Shown here: one piece after another, positions 11,995 to 19,293 of the stretch
Layout of the letters: every line of letters starts with the position of its first letter
Position numbering within the stretch: position 1 is the stretch's first letter
NCBI GenBank assembly: GCA_022562085.1
Contig: JADFPY010000008.1
Coordinates: 1-42,571 of the forward strand
Direction: 5' to 3'
DNA from: a candidate division KSB1 bacterium
GTDB taxonomy: Bacteria > Zhuqueibacterota > Zhuqueibacteria > Oceanimicrobiales > Oceanimicrobiaceae
DNA length: 42,571 bases
Notes under the pieces: generated by a model
Databases searched by the model: none
Told to the model about the DNA's origin: nothing
Seen by the model: only the letters and a program-made list of their open reading frames with translations
Position numbers and translations under genes: made by a program

Positions 11995-13311
11995 ATGTTC
12001 CAGGATTTAACTGAAAAATTTGAAGTTGTTTTTAAAAACCTTCGCGGCCACGGTAAATTAACCGAAAAAAATGTTGCGGATACTATGCGGGAAATCCGCC
12101 GGGTCTTGCTTGAGGCAGATGTAAACTTCAAGGTCGCAAAGAATTTTATTGCAAGCGTACAGGAAAGAGCATTAGGCCACGAGGTCATCAAAAGTGTCAC
12201 TCCGGCTCAACAGGTTATCAAAATTTTGCATGCTGAGTTGACCGCTCTAATGGGTGAGTCAGAGGCGGGCATCAAGACAGCCAGTACTCCGCCAACGGTA
12301 ATTATGTTGGTAGGGTTGCAAGGTTCAGGAAAAACAACTTTGGCTGGTAAGTTGGCCAAACACCTCAAAAATAAAGGCCGCAATCCTTTGTTGGTGGCAG
12401 CAGATCTTCAACGGCCCGCTGCTGTGGAACAATTAAAAATCATTGCCGACCAGGTTGGGGTTAGTGTGCTTGCCGAATTCGAAAGCACACCGGTGAAAAT
12501 CTGTTCACAAGGTCTGCAACAGGCTCAGAAAGCATCAAATGACACCGTAATTTTTGATACTGCCGGTCGATTGCATGTTGACGAGGCTTTAATGGAGGAG
12601 CTTTCCGAAATCAAAGCAAAGACGCAGCCTCATGAAATATTTTTCGTGGCTGACGGCATGACCGGTCAAGATGCGGTAAATACTGCGCAAGAATTCGTAC
12701 AACGCCTGGATTTCACAGGAATTGTTCTAACTAAATTGGATGGAGATGCCCGTGGCGGTGCAGCGCTGTCAATTCGAGCCGTTACTGGAAAACCGATCAA
12801 ATTTATCAGCGTCGGCGAGAAACTTGATGCATTGGAAAAATTTCATCCGGACCGGATGGCTTCTCGAATCCTCGGGATGGGAGATGTCGTGTCGCTGGTG
12901 GAGAGAGCCCAGCACGCCGTTGACGAAGAAAAAGCAAGGAAAATAGAGAAGAAACTCCGCCGACAGGAGTTTACCCTTGAAGATTTTTATGATCAGCTTC
13001 AACAGATCAAAAATATGGGGCCACTCGAAGAGCTCATGCAAATGATTCCCGGAATGGGCGGGAAAGCCATGAAAGGCTTGGCAGTTGACGAACATGCTTT
13101 GATTCGCATCGAGGCTATCATTAACTCGATGACTCCTGAAGAGAGAAGGAGGCCTACAATGATTGACGGCAGCCGCAGAAAACGCGTGGCAAGAGGAAGC
13201 GGAACCAATGTTCAGGAAGTTAATAAGCTTTTGAAGCAATTTCAAATGATGCAAAAAATGGTTAAAAGAATGAGTAAAGTCGGCATGAAGGGCTTGCCGA
13301 TGGGATTCTAA
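11995..13311 (+). CDS. ffh: Signal recognition particle protein Ffh
   Basis: This 438-residue SRP54-type GTPase binds 4.5S RNA and signal sequences and delivers ribosomes to FtsY at the membrane. The N domain is followed by the G domain with P-loop GLQGSGKTT (G107-T115), DTAGRLH (from D188) and TKLDGDARGG (from T246). The Met-rich M domain (about 325-438) contains GMGGKAMKG and a QMMQKMVKRMSKVGMKG tail. I chose the ATG at 11995, preceded by GAAGAG, giving MFQDLTEKFE, the usual Ffh N-terminus. It heads the ffh-rpsP-khpA-rimM-trmD-rplS block. Confidence 0.96.
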   Translation: MFQDLTEKFEVVFKNLRGHGKLTEKNVADTMREIRRVLLEADVNFKVAKNFIASVQERALGHEVIKSVTPAQQVIKILHAELTALMGESEAGIKTASTPPTVIMLVGLQGSGKTTLAGKLAKHLKNKGRNPLLVAADLQRPAAVEQLKIIADQVGVSVLAEFESTPVKICSQGLQQAQKASNDTVIFDTAGRLHVDEALMEELSEIKAKTQPHEIFFVADGMTGQDAVNTAQEFVQRLDFTGIVLTKLDGDARGGAALSIRAVTGKPIKFISVGEKLDALEKFHPDRMASRILGMGDVVSLVERAQHAVDEEKARKIEKKLRRQEFTLEDFYDQLQQIKNMGPLEELMQMIPGMGGKAMKGLAVDEHALIRIEAIINSMTPEERRRPTMIDGSRRKRVARGSGTNVQEVNKLLKQFQMMQKMVKRMSKVGMKGLPMGF

Positions 13312-13344
13312 GGATGATATGAATATTTCAAAAGGAGGTTTAGT

Positions 13345-14370
13345 TTGTCAGTAAGGTTACGTTTGCGAAGAATGGGCAAGAAAAAACAACCGTTCTATAG
13401 AATCGTTGTGATTGATTCCAGAGCTGCCCGTGATGGCAGGTATATCGAAAAGTTGGGAACGTATAACCCGCTTACACAGCCGATGGACATCAAGATTGAA
13501 GAAGACAGAGCTTTATATTGGCTTGGCAAAGGGGCTATTCCAAGCTTTACCGTAAAAAGTTTCCTGAAAAAGAAAGGCGTTTTGCTTAAATGGCATCTGC
13601 TGAAAAAAGGCGTTGACGAGGCTACCATCGAAGAAGAGCTGAAAAAGTGGGAAGTTCTGCAGCTCGAAAAGGAGAAACGCATGGAAGCGTTAACGGAACA
13701 GAAAAAACGCGAGAAGAAAGCCAAGAAAGCCGAAGAAGCGAAAGCCGAAGCTGAACCTGCAGTTAAAGCCGAAGCTGAACCTGAAGTAAAAGCCGAAGCT
13801 GAACCTGCAGTTAAAGCCGAAGCTGAACCTGCAGTTAAAGCCGAAGCTGAACCTGCAGTTAAAGTGGAAGCTGAATCTGAAGTAAAAGTGGAGGAAGCTG
13901 AAACCACACCCGAAGCGGAAGCTAAATCTGAAGTAGAAACCGAAGCGGTTAAAGCTGAGGCCGAAGCCGCTGAGGAACCAGCAAAAGAAGCAGACGCAAA
14001 GCCGGAAGCCGAACCTGCACCAGAAGAGCCAAAGGAAGAAGCTAAGACCGCCGCTGAAGCCAAACTCGCCGAGGAAGAAAAAACCGAAGACGCGACATCT
14101 GAAGAAGAAACCAAGCCGGAAGTCGAAGCGAAAGCGGATACAGAAGCTGAGGCCGAGCCGGTGACAGAAGATAAGAAGAAAGACGAGGAAACGGAAAAAA
14201 AAGCCGCAGCAAAGACCAAAGCAAAAAAGGCAGAAGAGAAGCTTGCTGACGAATCGGATGTAAAAGAAGAGAGTAAAGCGAAAGCATCGGAAATGTCAGA
14301 AGCAGATAGTGGGAGTGAAAAGAAGACAGCCAAAAAAAACTACGGCGAAAAAAAGCAAGGACGAAACTAA
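13345..14370 (+). CDS. rpsP: 30S ribosomal protein S16 with a very long acidic/Lys-Ala tail
   Basis: Residues 1 to about 85 are a normal S16: [19 protein letters not shown], then [12 protein letters not shown] and [13 protein letters not shown]. The family is usually 80-150 residues, but this protein has 341. The extra roughly 230 residues are a low-complexity, probably disordered tail of Ala, Glu, Lys and Pro. It begins with a helix-prone charged stretch (about 90-130), followed by six tandem copies of an AEAEPAVK-like octapeptide. The start is TTG with a strong AAAGGAGG SD eight to nine bases upstream. S16 helps assemble the 30S body; the tail would have to project from the ribosome surface. 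Shorter Ala/Glu/Lys-rich S16 tails are known to me in FCB bacteria; this one is long. Confidence 0.93.
   Translation: MSVRLRLRRMGKKKQPFYRIVVIDSRAARDGRYIEKLGTYNPLTQPMDIKIEEDRALYWLGKGAIPSFTVKSFLKKKGVLLKWHLLKKGVDEATIEEELKKWEVLQLEKEKRMEALTEQKKREKKAKKAEEAKAEAEPAVKAEAEPEVKAEAEPAVKAEAEPAVKAEAEPAVKVEAESEVKVEEAETTPEAEAKSEVETEAVKAEAEAAEEPAKEADAKPEAEPAPEEPKEEAKTAAEAKLAEEEKTEDATSEEETKPEVEAKADTEAEAEPVTEDKKKDEETEKKAAAKTKAKKAEEKLADESDVKEESKAKASEMSEADSGSEKKTAKKNYGEKKQGRN
13741..13884 (+). repeat. Tandem 24-bp repeat in the rpsP tail
   Basis: Six contiguous 24-base units encode KAEAEP(A/E)V-type octapeptides. Units 1, 3, 4 and 5 are identical at the DNA level; units 2 and 6 are diverged. Identical units suggest recent expansion by slippage or unequal crossing-over. 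Confidence 0.9.
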
Positions 14371-14540
14371 ATAACCATAAAGGCAAAATTTAGTTTAAAC
14401 AAATTTGAGGGTCTGAGCGCTGACAATTACAATATAAAAAGCAAAGCCGCATTCTGGGTTGAATTTCGAATAACAGGTGTAGTGAAAAAAGAGCCTAGTA
14501 TCTATGAAGGAGACGATTGTTATTCAAATGGAGGTGAATT

Positions 14541-14771
14541 ATGAAAGAGTTCCTTGAATTCATCGTTAAGCATTTAGTCGATAACCCTGATGAAGTGCAT
14601 GTCAACGAGGTCGACGGCGAGCGCACAATTGTTTTTGAATTGCGTGTCGATCAAGGGGATATGGGTAAAGTGATTGGACGCAGAGGGCAGACCGCCAAAT
14701 CTTTGAGGACCCTTTTAGCAGCGGCTTCTGCCAAAATGGGTAAAAGGTCGGTACTTGAAATTCTTGAATAA
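14541..14771 (+). CDS. khpA: KH-domain RNA-binding protein KhpA
   Basis: This 76-residue protein is a single KH domain with the GxxG loop GRRG at 46-49 inside GKVIGRRGQTAKSL. KhpA (YlqC) binds RNA, often with KhpB, and affects cell size and translation in Gram-positive bacteria. Its place between rpsP and rimM is the conserved one. The ATG has a GGAGGTG SD. The 170-base gap upstream is mostly AT-rich and contains no other gene. Confidence 0.92.
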   Translation: MKEFLEFIVKHLVDNPDEVHVNEVDGERTIVFELRVDQGDMGKVIGRRGQTAKSLRTLLAAASAKMGKRSVLEILE

Positions 14772-14789
14772 ACAGAAAATTTGAGAAAA

Positions 14790-15305
14790 ATGAGATTACC
14801 TGATTTCGTCGCCATCGGCATTATTGAAAAGGCGCACGGAATCAAGGGGGATGTAAAAGTAAGACCGGTTACGGATTACCCGCCAAGATTTAAATCTCTG
14901 AACAAAGTGATTGTTGAGCGTCCTGCCGGGGAGATAGAAGAGTTTGAAATCTCCAAAATCTTGGTGCGTGGAAATGTAGTATATCTTAATTTCAAGGGCA
15001 TTGACACACGCGATGAGGCTCAATCCTTAAGAGGGGCTTTCATCAATATAAAAAGGGAAGATATCTTACCCCTGGAAGACGGACGGTTTTACCATTTCGA
15101 GATTCTAGGTTTTGTAGTTAAAACAATATCAGGTGAGGTTTTAGGAAATGTTGAAGAGGTTCTGGATTTGCCCGCAAACGCAGTTCTTGTCGTCAAAAGG
15201 CAGAATCGAGAATATCTTATTCCCGTGATTCAGAATGTTGTAAAAAAAATGGACATGGAGAGAGAAGAGATTATTATAGAACCCATGGCAGGTCTTTTAG
15301 AATAA
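14790..15305 (+). CDS. rimM: Ribosome maturation factor RimM
   Basis: This 171-residue factor for 30S head maturation binds S19. The N-terminal barrel starts with FVAIGIIEKAHGIKGDVKV. The C-terminal PRC-barrel-like part includes YHFEILGFVV, GNVEEVLDLPANAVLVV and LIPVIQNVVK. I prefer the ATG at 14790, giving MRLPDFVAIG; a TTG nine bases earlier (14781) is possible, but neither has a clear SD. It lies 18 bases after khpA and 8 bases before trmD, so coupling is likely. Confidence 0.92.
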   Translation: MRLPDFVAIGIIEKAHGIKGDVKVRPVTDYPPRFKSLNKVIVERPAGEIEEFEISKILVRGNVVYLNFKGIDTRDEAQSLRGAFINIKREDILPLEDGRFYHFEILGFVVKTISGEVLGNVEEVLDLPANAVLVVKRQNREYLIPVIQNVVKKMDMEREEIIIEPMAGLLE

Positions 15306-15313
15306 AGATTAGT

Positions 15314-16000
15314 ATGAGAATTTTTGTGGTCACAGCTTTTCCGCAGCTACTGAATAGCCCGTTGAATGAAAGTATTTTAAAGCGGGCACAGGAAAAAAAA
15401 CTCGTCGAGATTAAGATGGTAGATTTGCGGGATTTCACTGAAGACAAGCATAAGCAGGTCGATGATTATCCTTACGGCGGCGGTCCGGGGATGATTTTAA
15501 AGCCGGAGCCTTTTTTTAAAGCTGTTGAAAATATAAAAACCGCCGAGAATCTGGCAGATCCTTTGATTATTTTAATGACGCCGCAAGGCGAAACTTTTAC
15601 TCAAGGAAAAGCTAAAGAATTGGCGCAATCTAAAGAAATCATTTTTCTTTGCGGTCATTACAAAGGCGTGGATGAGAGAATTCGGGAGAACCTGATCACT
15701 GAAGAAATTTCCATTGGGGATTACATTTTGACCGGCGGGGAGTTGGCGGCGATGGTTGTCATTGACTCAGTCGTACGGCTGCTGCCTGGCGTTATCGGTG
15801 ACTTTGATTCAGCAAAAACGGATTCTTTTGAGCGAGCCATGCTGGATTGTCCGCATTACACCCGGCCTGAGAACTTTCATGGCATGAAGGTTCCGGAAGT
15901 GCTTCTCTCCGGTCATCACGGTGAAATTGAGAAATGGCGCAGAGAGAAGGCGCTTGCAAGAACCCAGGAACAACGCGCTGATTTGCTAATAAAAAATTAA
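15314..16000 (+). CDS. trmD: tRNA (guanine-N1)-methyltransferase TrmD
   Basis: This 228-residue SPOUT enzyme makes m1G37 in tRNAs to prevent frameshifting. Visible motifs are DDYPYGGGPGM (50-60), the AdoMet trefoil-knot segments LCGHYKGVDERI (from L112) and ISIGDYILTGGELA (132-144), and PHYTRPENFHG. The length matches the family. The ATG follows rimM by 8 bases with AAGATTAGT as a weak SD region. Confidence 0.96.
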   Translation: MRIFVVTAFPQLLNSPLNESILKRAQEKKLVEIKMVDLRDFTEDKHKQVDDYPYGGGPGMILKPEPFFKAVENIKTAENLADPLIILMTPQGETFTQGKAKELAQSKEIIFLCGHYKGVDERIRENLITEEISIGDYILTGGELAAMVVIDSVVRLLPGVIGDFDSAKTDSFERAMLDCPHYTRPENFHGMKVPEVLLSGHHGEIEKWRREKALARTQEQRADLLIKN

Positions 16001-16100
16001 AGAAAGTTATTGCGGGCTGTTCCTGGAGTGCAAAACCTTCATTTTATAAATGATAAAGCATTAAAGAATTGAATATTTTAGTTGAACACGGGAGGTAAAA

Positions 16101-16442
16101 ATGAATAAAATTGATGCGCTTGTAGCCGACACACTGAAAACCGATATTCCGGATTTTGGCCCAGGTGACACGGTGACGGTTCACACGAAGGTTAAGGAGG
16201 GTGACAAGGAAAGGATACAAATTTTTGAAGGCGTCGTAATAAAAAGAAAAGGCGGCGGAATAAACGCAACGTTTACCGTGCGCAAAATTTCAAATGGCGT
16301 CGGGGTTGAGAGGATTTTCCCTTTACATTCTCCTAATATTTCCAAGATTGAAAATAAGCGATCAGGCAAAGTTCGTCGGGCAAAATTATACTATCTTCGT
16401 GAATTAAAAGGCAAGGCCGCACGAATTACTGAGAAGCGCTAA
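16101..16442 (+). CDS. rplS: 50S ribosomal protein L19
   Basis: The 113-residue protein of the 50S subunit lies at the 30S-50S interface. It shows [53 protein letters not shown] and the C-terminal [17 protein letters not shown]. It has a strong GGGAGGT SD before the ATG. It is the last gene of the block, and a terminator follows. Confidence 0.97.
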   Translation: MNKIDALVADTLKTDIPDFGPGDTVTVHTKVKEGDKERIQIFEGVVIKRKGGGINATFTVRKISNGVGVERIFPLHSPNISKIENKRSGKVRRAKLYYLRELKGKAARITEKR

Positions 16443-16467
16443 CCTTTATCATTTTTTAGATATTCAA

Positions 16468-16500
16468 GGCAGGCCAGCATGGGTCTGCCATTTTTCTTTT
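16468..16500 (+). terminator. Terminator after rplS
   Basis: GGCAG at 16468-16472 pairs with CTGCC at 16485-16489, with additional inner CC/GG pairs. A tail of mostly T follows (ATTTTTCTTTT). Confidence 0.7.
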
Positions 16501-16575
16501 TTTCTGATTCAGGTTGAATCTAAACAAGGTTTCTTTTCATGCTTGAACGCTTTCCCCCAATTCCCACAAATTTTA

Positions 16576-16604
16576 TTGACATTTCAATTAACTTTTTGTA
16601 GTAT
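16576..16604 (+). promoter_or_regulatory. Promoter of the adenosine-specific kinase family gene
   Basis: A perfect TTGACA -35 (16576-16581) and TAGTAT -10 (16599-16604) are 17 bases apart. The predicted start near 16611 leaves a leader of about 70 bases before the GTG at 16683. Confidence 0.65.
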
Positions 16605-16682
16605 GAATTATTAATTTTTCATTCATTCCGTTACTCTCTTAGAAAGCTCAATTCTAGCCGAAAATAGCAGGGAGGCTTCCCC

Positions 16683-17135
16683 GTGCAGTTTCAAACCATT
16701 AAAGTCGAAAATCCGAACGGTTCCAGCATCATTCTGGGGGAAGTACACAACTTGAAAACGGTTCAACAAATTCACCAACAATTGCTGCAGACTTTTCCCA
16801 GGATCCAATTCGGTTTGACTTACATAGAGGCTTCAAAGCCTACCGTTGTCAAATATTCAGGAACAGATGAGCCACTCGTCCATTTAGCGAGAATAAACGC
16901 CTGTAAAATTGGCGCCGGCGGCGTGTTTATTTTATTTTTGAGTAATGACTATCCTATTAATGCGATGGAGGCCATTAAACGCGTACCGAATATTTCCGAA
17001 ATTTACTGTGCCACGTCCAATCCGGTAGAGGTTATCGTAAACCAGAACGAAAAAGGCCGAAGTTTAATGGGGTTGGTGGGTGATTACTCCTCAGAAGTGG
17101 CAAAGAAAGCGTGGGTCGATGTGAAAAATTTCTAA
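16683..17135 (+). CDS. Adenosine-specific kinase family protein (PF04008)
   Basis: The 150-residue protein matches the small conserved family annotated as adenosine-specific kinase. Visible segments are KYSGTDEPL, GGVFILFLSNDYPINAMEAIKRVP and EIYCATSNPVEVIV followed by GRSLMGLVGD. The family name comes from a proposed link to adenosine; to my knowledge the biochemical function is not well established. The start is GTG with GGGAGG seven bases upstream. It is a single-gene unit, with its own promoter and a strong terminator. Confidence 0.85.
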   Translation: MQFQTIKVENPNGSSIILGEVHNLKTVQQIHQQLLQTFPRIQFGLTYIEASKPTVVKYSGTDEPLVHLARINACKIGAGGVFILFLSNDYPINAMEAIKRVPNISEIYCATSNPVEVIVNQNEKGRSLMGLVGDYSSEVAKKAWVDVKNF

Positions 17136-17163
17136 GATATAAACGAAGTTATAAGGCAACGAG

Positions 17164-17190
17164 ACCCTCAATCATTGTTGAGGGTTTTTT
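17164..17190 (+). terminator. Strong terminator after the PF04008 gene
   Basis: ACCCTCAA pairs perfectly with TTGAGGGT around the loop TCATTG, followed by a run of T to 17190. Confidence 0.9.
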
Positions 17191-17352
17191 AGTTTATAAG
17201 CAATAAAATCTCTTTTTCCGAATTTGCAAATATAAAATTGTTTTACGGTGTGCGCGTGTTAATAGGATTCGTTGAGATAAGTTTCCGGAGCAAGCTGACG
17301 CAATGGACCGATTACGAAGTTTGTACGAGCAATTTCAGCGAAGGGCAAGAAG

Positions 17353-17823
17353 TTGAAAATCAAAATAATCTCAGTTGGCAACACTAAAGAAAGAAGTTGG
17401 CGGGCGGCAGAGGCTGAGTATTCGAAACGTATCATGCGCTATGCACAGTTAGAACATGTCCAGGTGAAAAATGCGCCAGCCGGATCAATTAAAAACGCCA
17501 TGAAAGTTATGGAGCTCGAAGCGAATTCAATTTTGGCGAAGATCAAGCAGGACGAATTTGCGGTCGCTTTAGATAGGCAGGGAAAGCAAATATCCTCCCA
17601 AGGATTTGCTGAATTTTTAAGCTTCAAGATGCTGCACGGCGCTAGCAGAATCACTTTTATTGTTGGCGGACCTTTAGGACTGTCAGACGATTTTCTCAAT
17701 CAGGTTGATTCGATTTTTTCACTTTCCCGGATGACTTTGCCGCATGAATTATGCAAAGTGATTTTGCTGGAACAAATTTATCGGGCTTTTTCAATTTTGA
17801 AAGGTGAGAAATACCATAAATAA
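17353..17823 (+). CDS. rlmH: 23S rRNA (pseudouridine1915-N3)-methyltransferase RlmH
   Basis: This 156-residue SPOUT methyltransferase modifies helix 69 of 23S rRNA. It shows the N-terminal MKIKIISVGN, the AdoMet-knot motif FIVGGPLGLS (102-111) and the C-terminal LPHELCKVILLEQIYRAF (129-146) ending in KYHK. The start is TTG at 17353, which gives the exact family N-terminus; AAGGGCAAGAAG just upstream acts as a weak SD. Roughly 160 bases between the preceding terminator and this gene contain no recognised gene. Confidence 0.95.
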   Translation: MKIKIISVGNTKERSWRAAEAEYSKRIMRYAQLEHVQVKNAPAGSIKNAMKVMELEANSILAKIKQDEFAVALDRQGKQISSQGFAEFLSFKMLHGASRITFIVGGPLGLSDDFLNQVDSIFSLSRMTLPHELCKVILLEQIYRAFSILKGEKYHK

Positions 17824-17843
17824 ACAAATTCCAAAACATAAAA

Positions 17844-17887
17844 AAACCAATCTCAAAATATAGTGCATGATATTTGCGATTTGGTTT
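17844..17887 (+). terminator. Possible imperfect terminator after rlmH
   Basis: AAACCAA (17844-17850) and TTGGTTT (17881-17887) pair, and the inner parts continue imperfectly (TCTCAAAATAT against ATATTTGCGA). The run CTTGTAATTTGTTTT follows and overlaps the ispH promoter. Confidence 0.4.
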
Positions 17888-17900
17888 CTTGTAATTTGTT

Positions 17901-17929
17901 TTGACTTTATTTCTGCAATTACTTATATT
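17901..17929 (+). promoter_or_regulatory. Promoter of ispH, placed for leaderless initiation
   Basis: TTGACT (17901-17906) and TATATT (17924-17929) have exact 17-base spacing. A start point six to eight bases after the -10 falls at 17936-17937, that is, on the A of the ispH ATG (17937). Confidence 0.7.
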
Positions 17930-17936
17930 TGTCGTT

Positions 17937-19217
17937 ATGAAAAACTATTTTGAAATCCCTTTGAATACACCCAGGGAAGGAGAATCCTTGAATACAGCAC
18001 ACGCAACACAATCGCCACAATTTTATCAGCGGGGACTGGGCCTCAAGAAGGAAGTCCAGGGAATCCTCAAAAAAGACTACTACAGCAATTTAGTGGAATA
18101 TCTGCGGGCGAATGATTTCAAACTTCAGGGCGGTGATTTAACGATTCATCTTGCGAAGGAATTTGGATTTTGCTACGGCGTGGACCGGGCTGTGGATTAT
18201 GCCTACCAAACCCGTGAAAAGTTTCCCGACCGCCGGATATTTCTGACGGGTGAAATTATTCACAATCCACATGTTAATAATCGACTGATTGAAATGGGCG
18301 TGCTGTTTCTTAGCGGTCAATATAGCAACGGCACGACCATCGCAGATTTGAAACCGGAAGACGTCGTCATTCTACCGGCGTTTGGTGTGTCAATTATCGA
18401 ATTTCAGGAACTCAAGAAACAGGGCTGCATTTTAGTAGACACGACTTGCGGGTCTGTGCTCAATGTCTGGAAGCGCGTCGATTATTATGCGCAGAACGGC
18501 TATACGTCGATCATTCATGGGAAGTACTACCACGAAGAAACGATTGCAACGAGCTCTCAAGCGCTGAAATATGCCAATGGCAAGTATCTGATTGTCCGTT
18601 CGATGGAAGAGGCGCAGATGGTTCTGGACTATATTTTAACGGGCGGTGATAAAAAACAATTTATGGACTATTTTTCTAAAGCTGTGTCACCGGGTTTTGA
18701 CCCCGACCGGGATTTACAGAAAATCGGTCTTGCTAACCAGACGACGATGCTTAGCAGCGAGTCTTTAGCAATAGCCGAAGAACTGAGAAAAATGTTCGTG
18801 AATAAAGTTGGCGAAGAAAAATTAAACGAACATTTTCAAACATTTGACACCATTTGCAGCGCGACTCAAGATCGGCAGGACGCAGTAATCGATCTGGTTA
18901 AAAAACGGAAGTTGAACTTAATGATCGTGATTGGCGGATTCAATAGCAGCAACACCAACCATCTGGCCGAGATTACTTCTCAACACACAACCACTTATCA
19001 CATTGATGACCCCGGATCCATATTAAATAAAAATCAAATTAGATACAAATTAATCGGGAGTGAGGAAATCGAAACGACTGAAAATTGGCTTCCTGACGGC
19101 CGTTTGCAAATCGGCATAACCGCCGGCGCTTCGACTCCGAATAACAAAATAGGCGAAGCCATTGAAAAGATAATGAGCTTTCGAAATATCGATTTAGAGC
19201 AGTTAATGAGTGCTTAA
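17937..19217 (+). CDS. ispH: 4-hydroxy-3-methylbut-2-enyl diphosphate reductase (long form)
   Basis: This 426-residue Fe-S enzyme makes IPP and DMAPP in the last step of the MEP isoprenoid pathway. The three cluster cysteines are Cys79 (GFCYGV), Cys171 (TTCGSV) and Cys307 (TICSATQDRQ). The conserved IIHNPHVNNRL, HGKYYHEET and GGFNSSNTNHL segments are also present. It belongs to the roughly 400-residue type seen in cyanobacteria, plastids and many FCB bacteria, with an N-terminal extension compared with E. coli (316). The frame is open from a TTG at 17901, but that codon is the -35 element. The ATG at 17937 is the first plausible start and has no SD. Confidence 0.95.
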   Translation: MKNYFEIPLNTPREGESLNTAHATQSPQFYQRGLGLKKEVQGILKKDYYSNLVEYLRANDFKLQGGDLTIHLAKEFGFCYGVDRAVDYAYQTREKFPDRRIFLTGEIIHNPHVNNRLIEMGVLFLSGQYSNGTTIADLKPEDVVILPAFGVSIIEFQELKKQGCILVDTTCGSVLNVWKRVDYYAQNGYTSIIHGKYYHEETIATSSQALKYANGKYLIVRSMEEAQMVLDYILTGGDKKQFMDYFSKAVSPGFDPDRDLQKIGLANQTTMLSSESLAIAEELRKMFVNKVGEEKLNEHFQTFDTICSATQDRQDAVIDLVKKRKLNLMIVIGGFNSSNTNHLAEITSQHTTTYHIDDPGSILNKNQIRYKLIGSEEIETTENWLPDGRLQIGITAGASTPNNKIGEAIEKIMSFRNIDLEQLMSA

Positions 19218-19240
19218 CTCCTTAAATTGTCAATTAAGAT

Positions 19241-19284
19241 AGAAAGAAAAGGCAAGTAGAAAACTCTGCTTGCCTTTTCTTTTT
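19241..19284. terminator. Very stable hairpin/terminator between ispH and the FAD oxidase gene
   Basis: Arms 19245-19260 and 19265-19280 form a 16-bp stem with one G-U pair and an AAAC loop; A-T and G-U pairs extend it to about 20 bp (19241-19284). A-rich and T-rich flanks make it bidirectional in appearance. It ends only nine bases before the downstream ATG at 19294. Confidence 0.85.
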
Positions 19285-19293
19285 GGACTAAAC

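Noticed and set aside
12769-13254. 161-codon minus-strand frame inside ffh
   Set aside because: It is antisense to the well-conserved M domain of Ffh and its sequence matches nothing known to me.
13395-14333. 312-codon open frame on the minus strand of rpsP
   Set aside because: It is the mirror of the Ala/Glu/Lys repeat tail and gives a Ser/Ala-rich sequence without an SD or known motif. The plus strand encodes S16.
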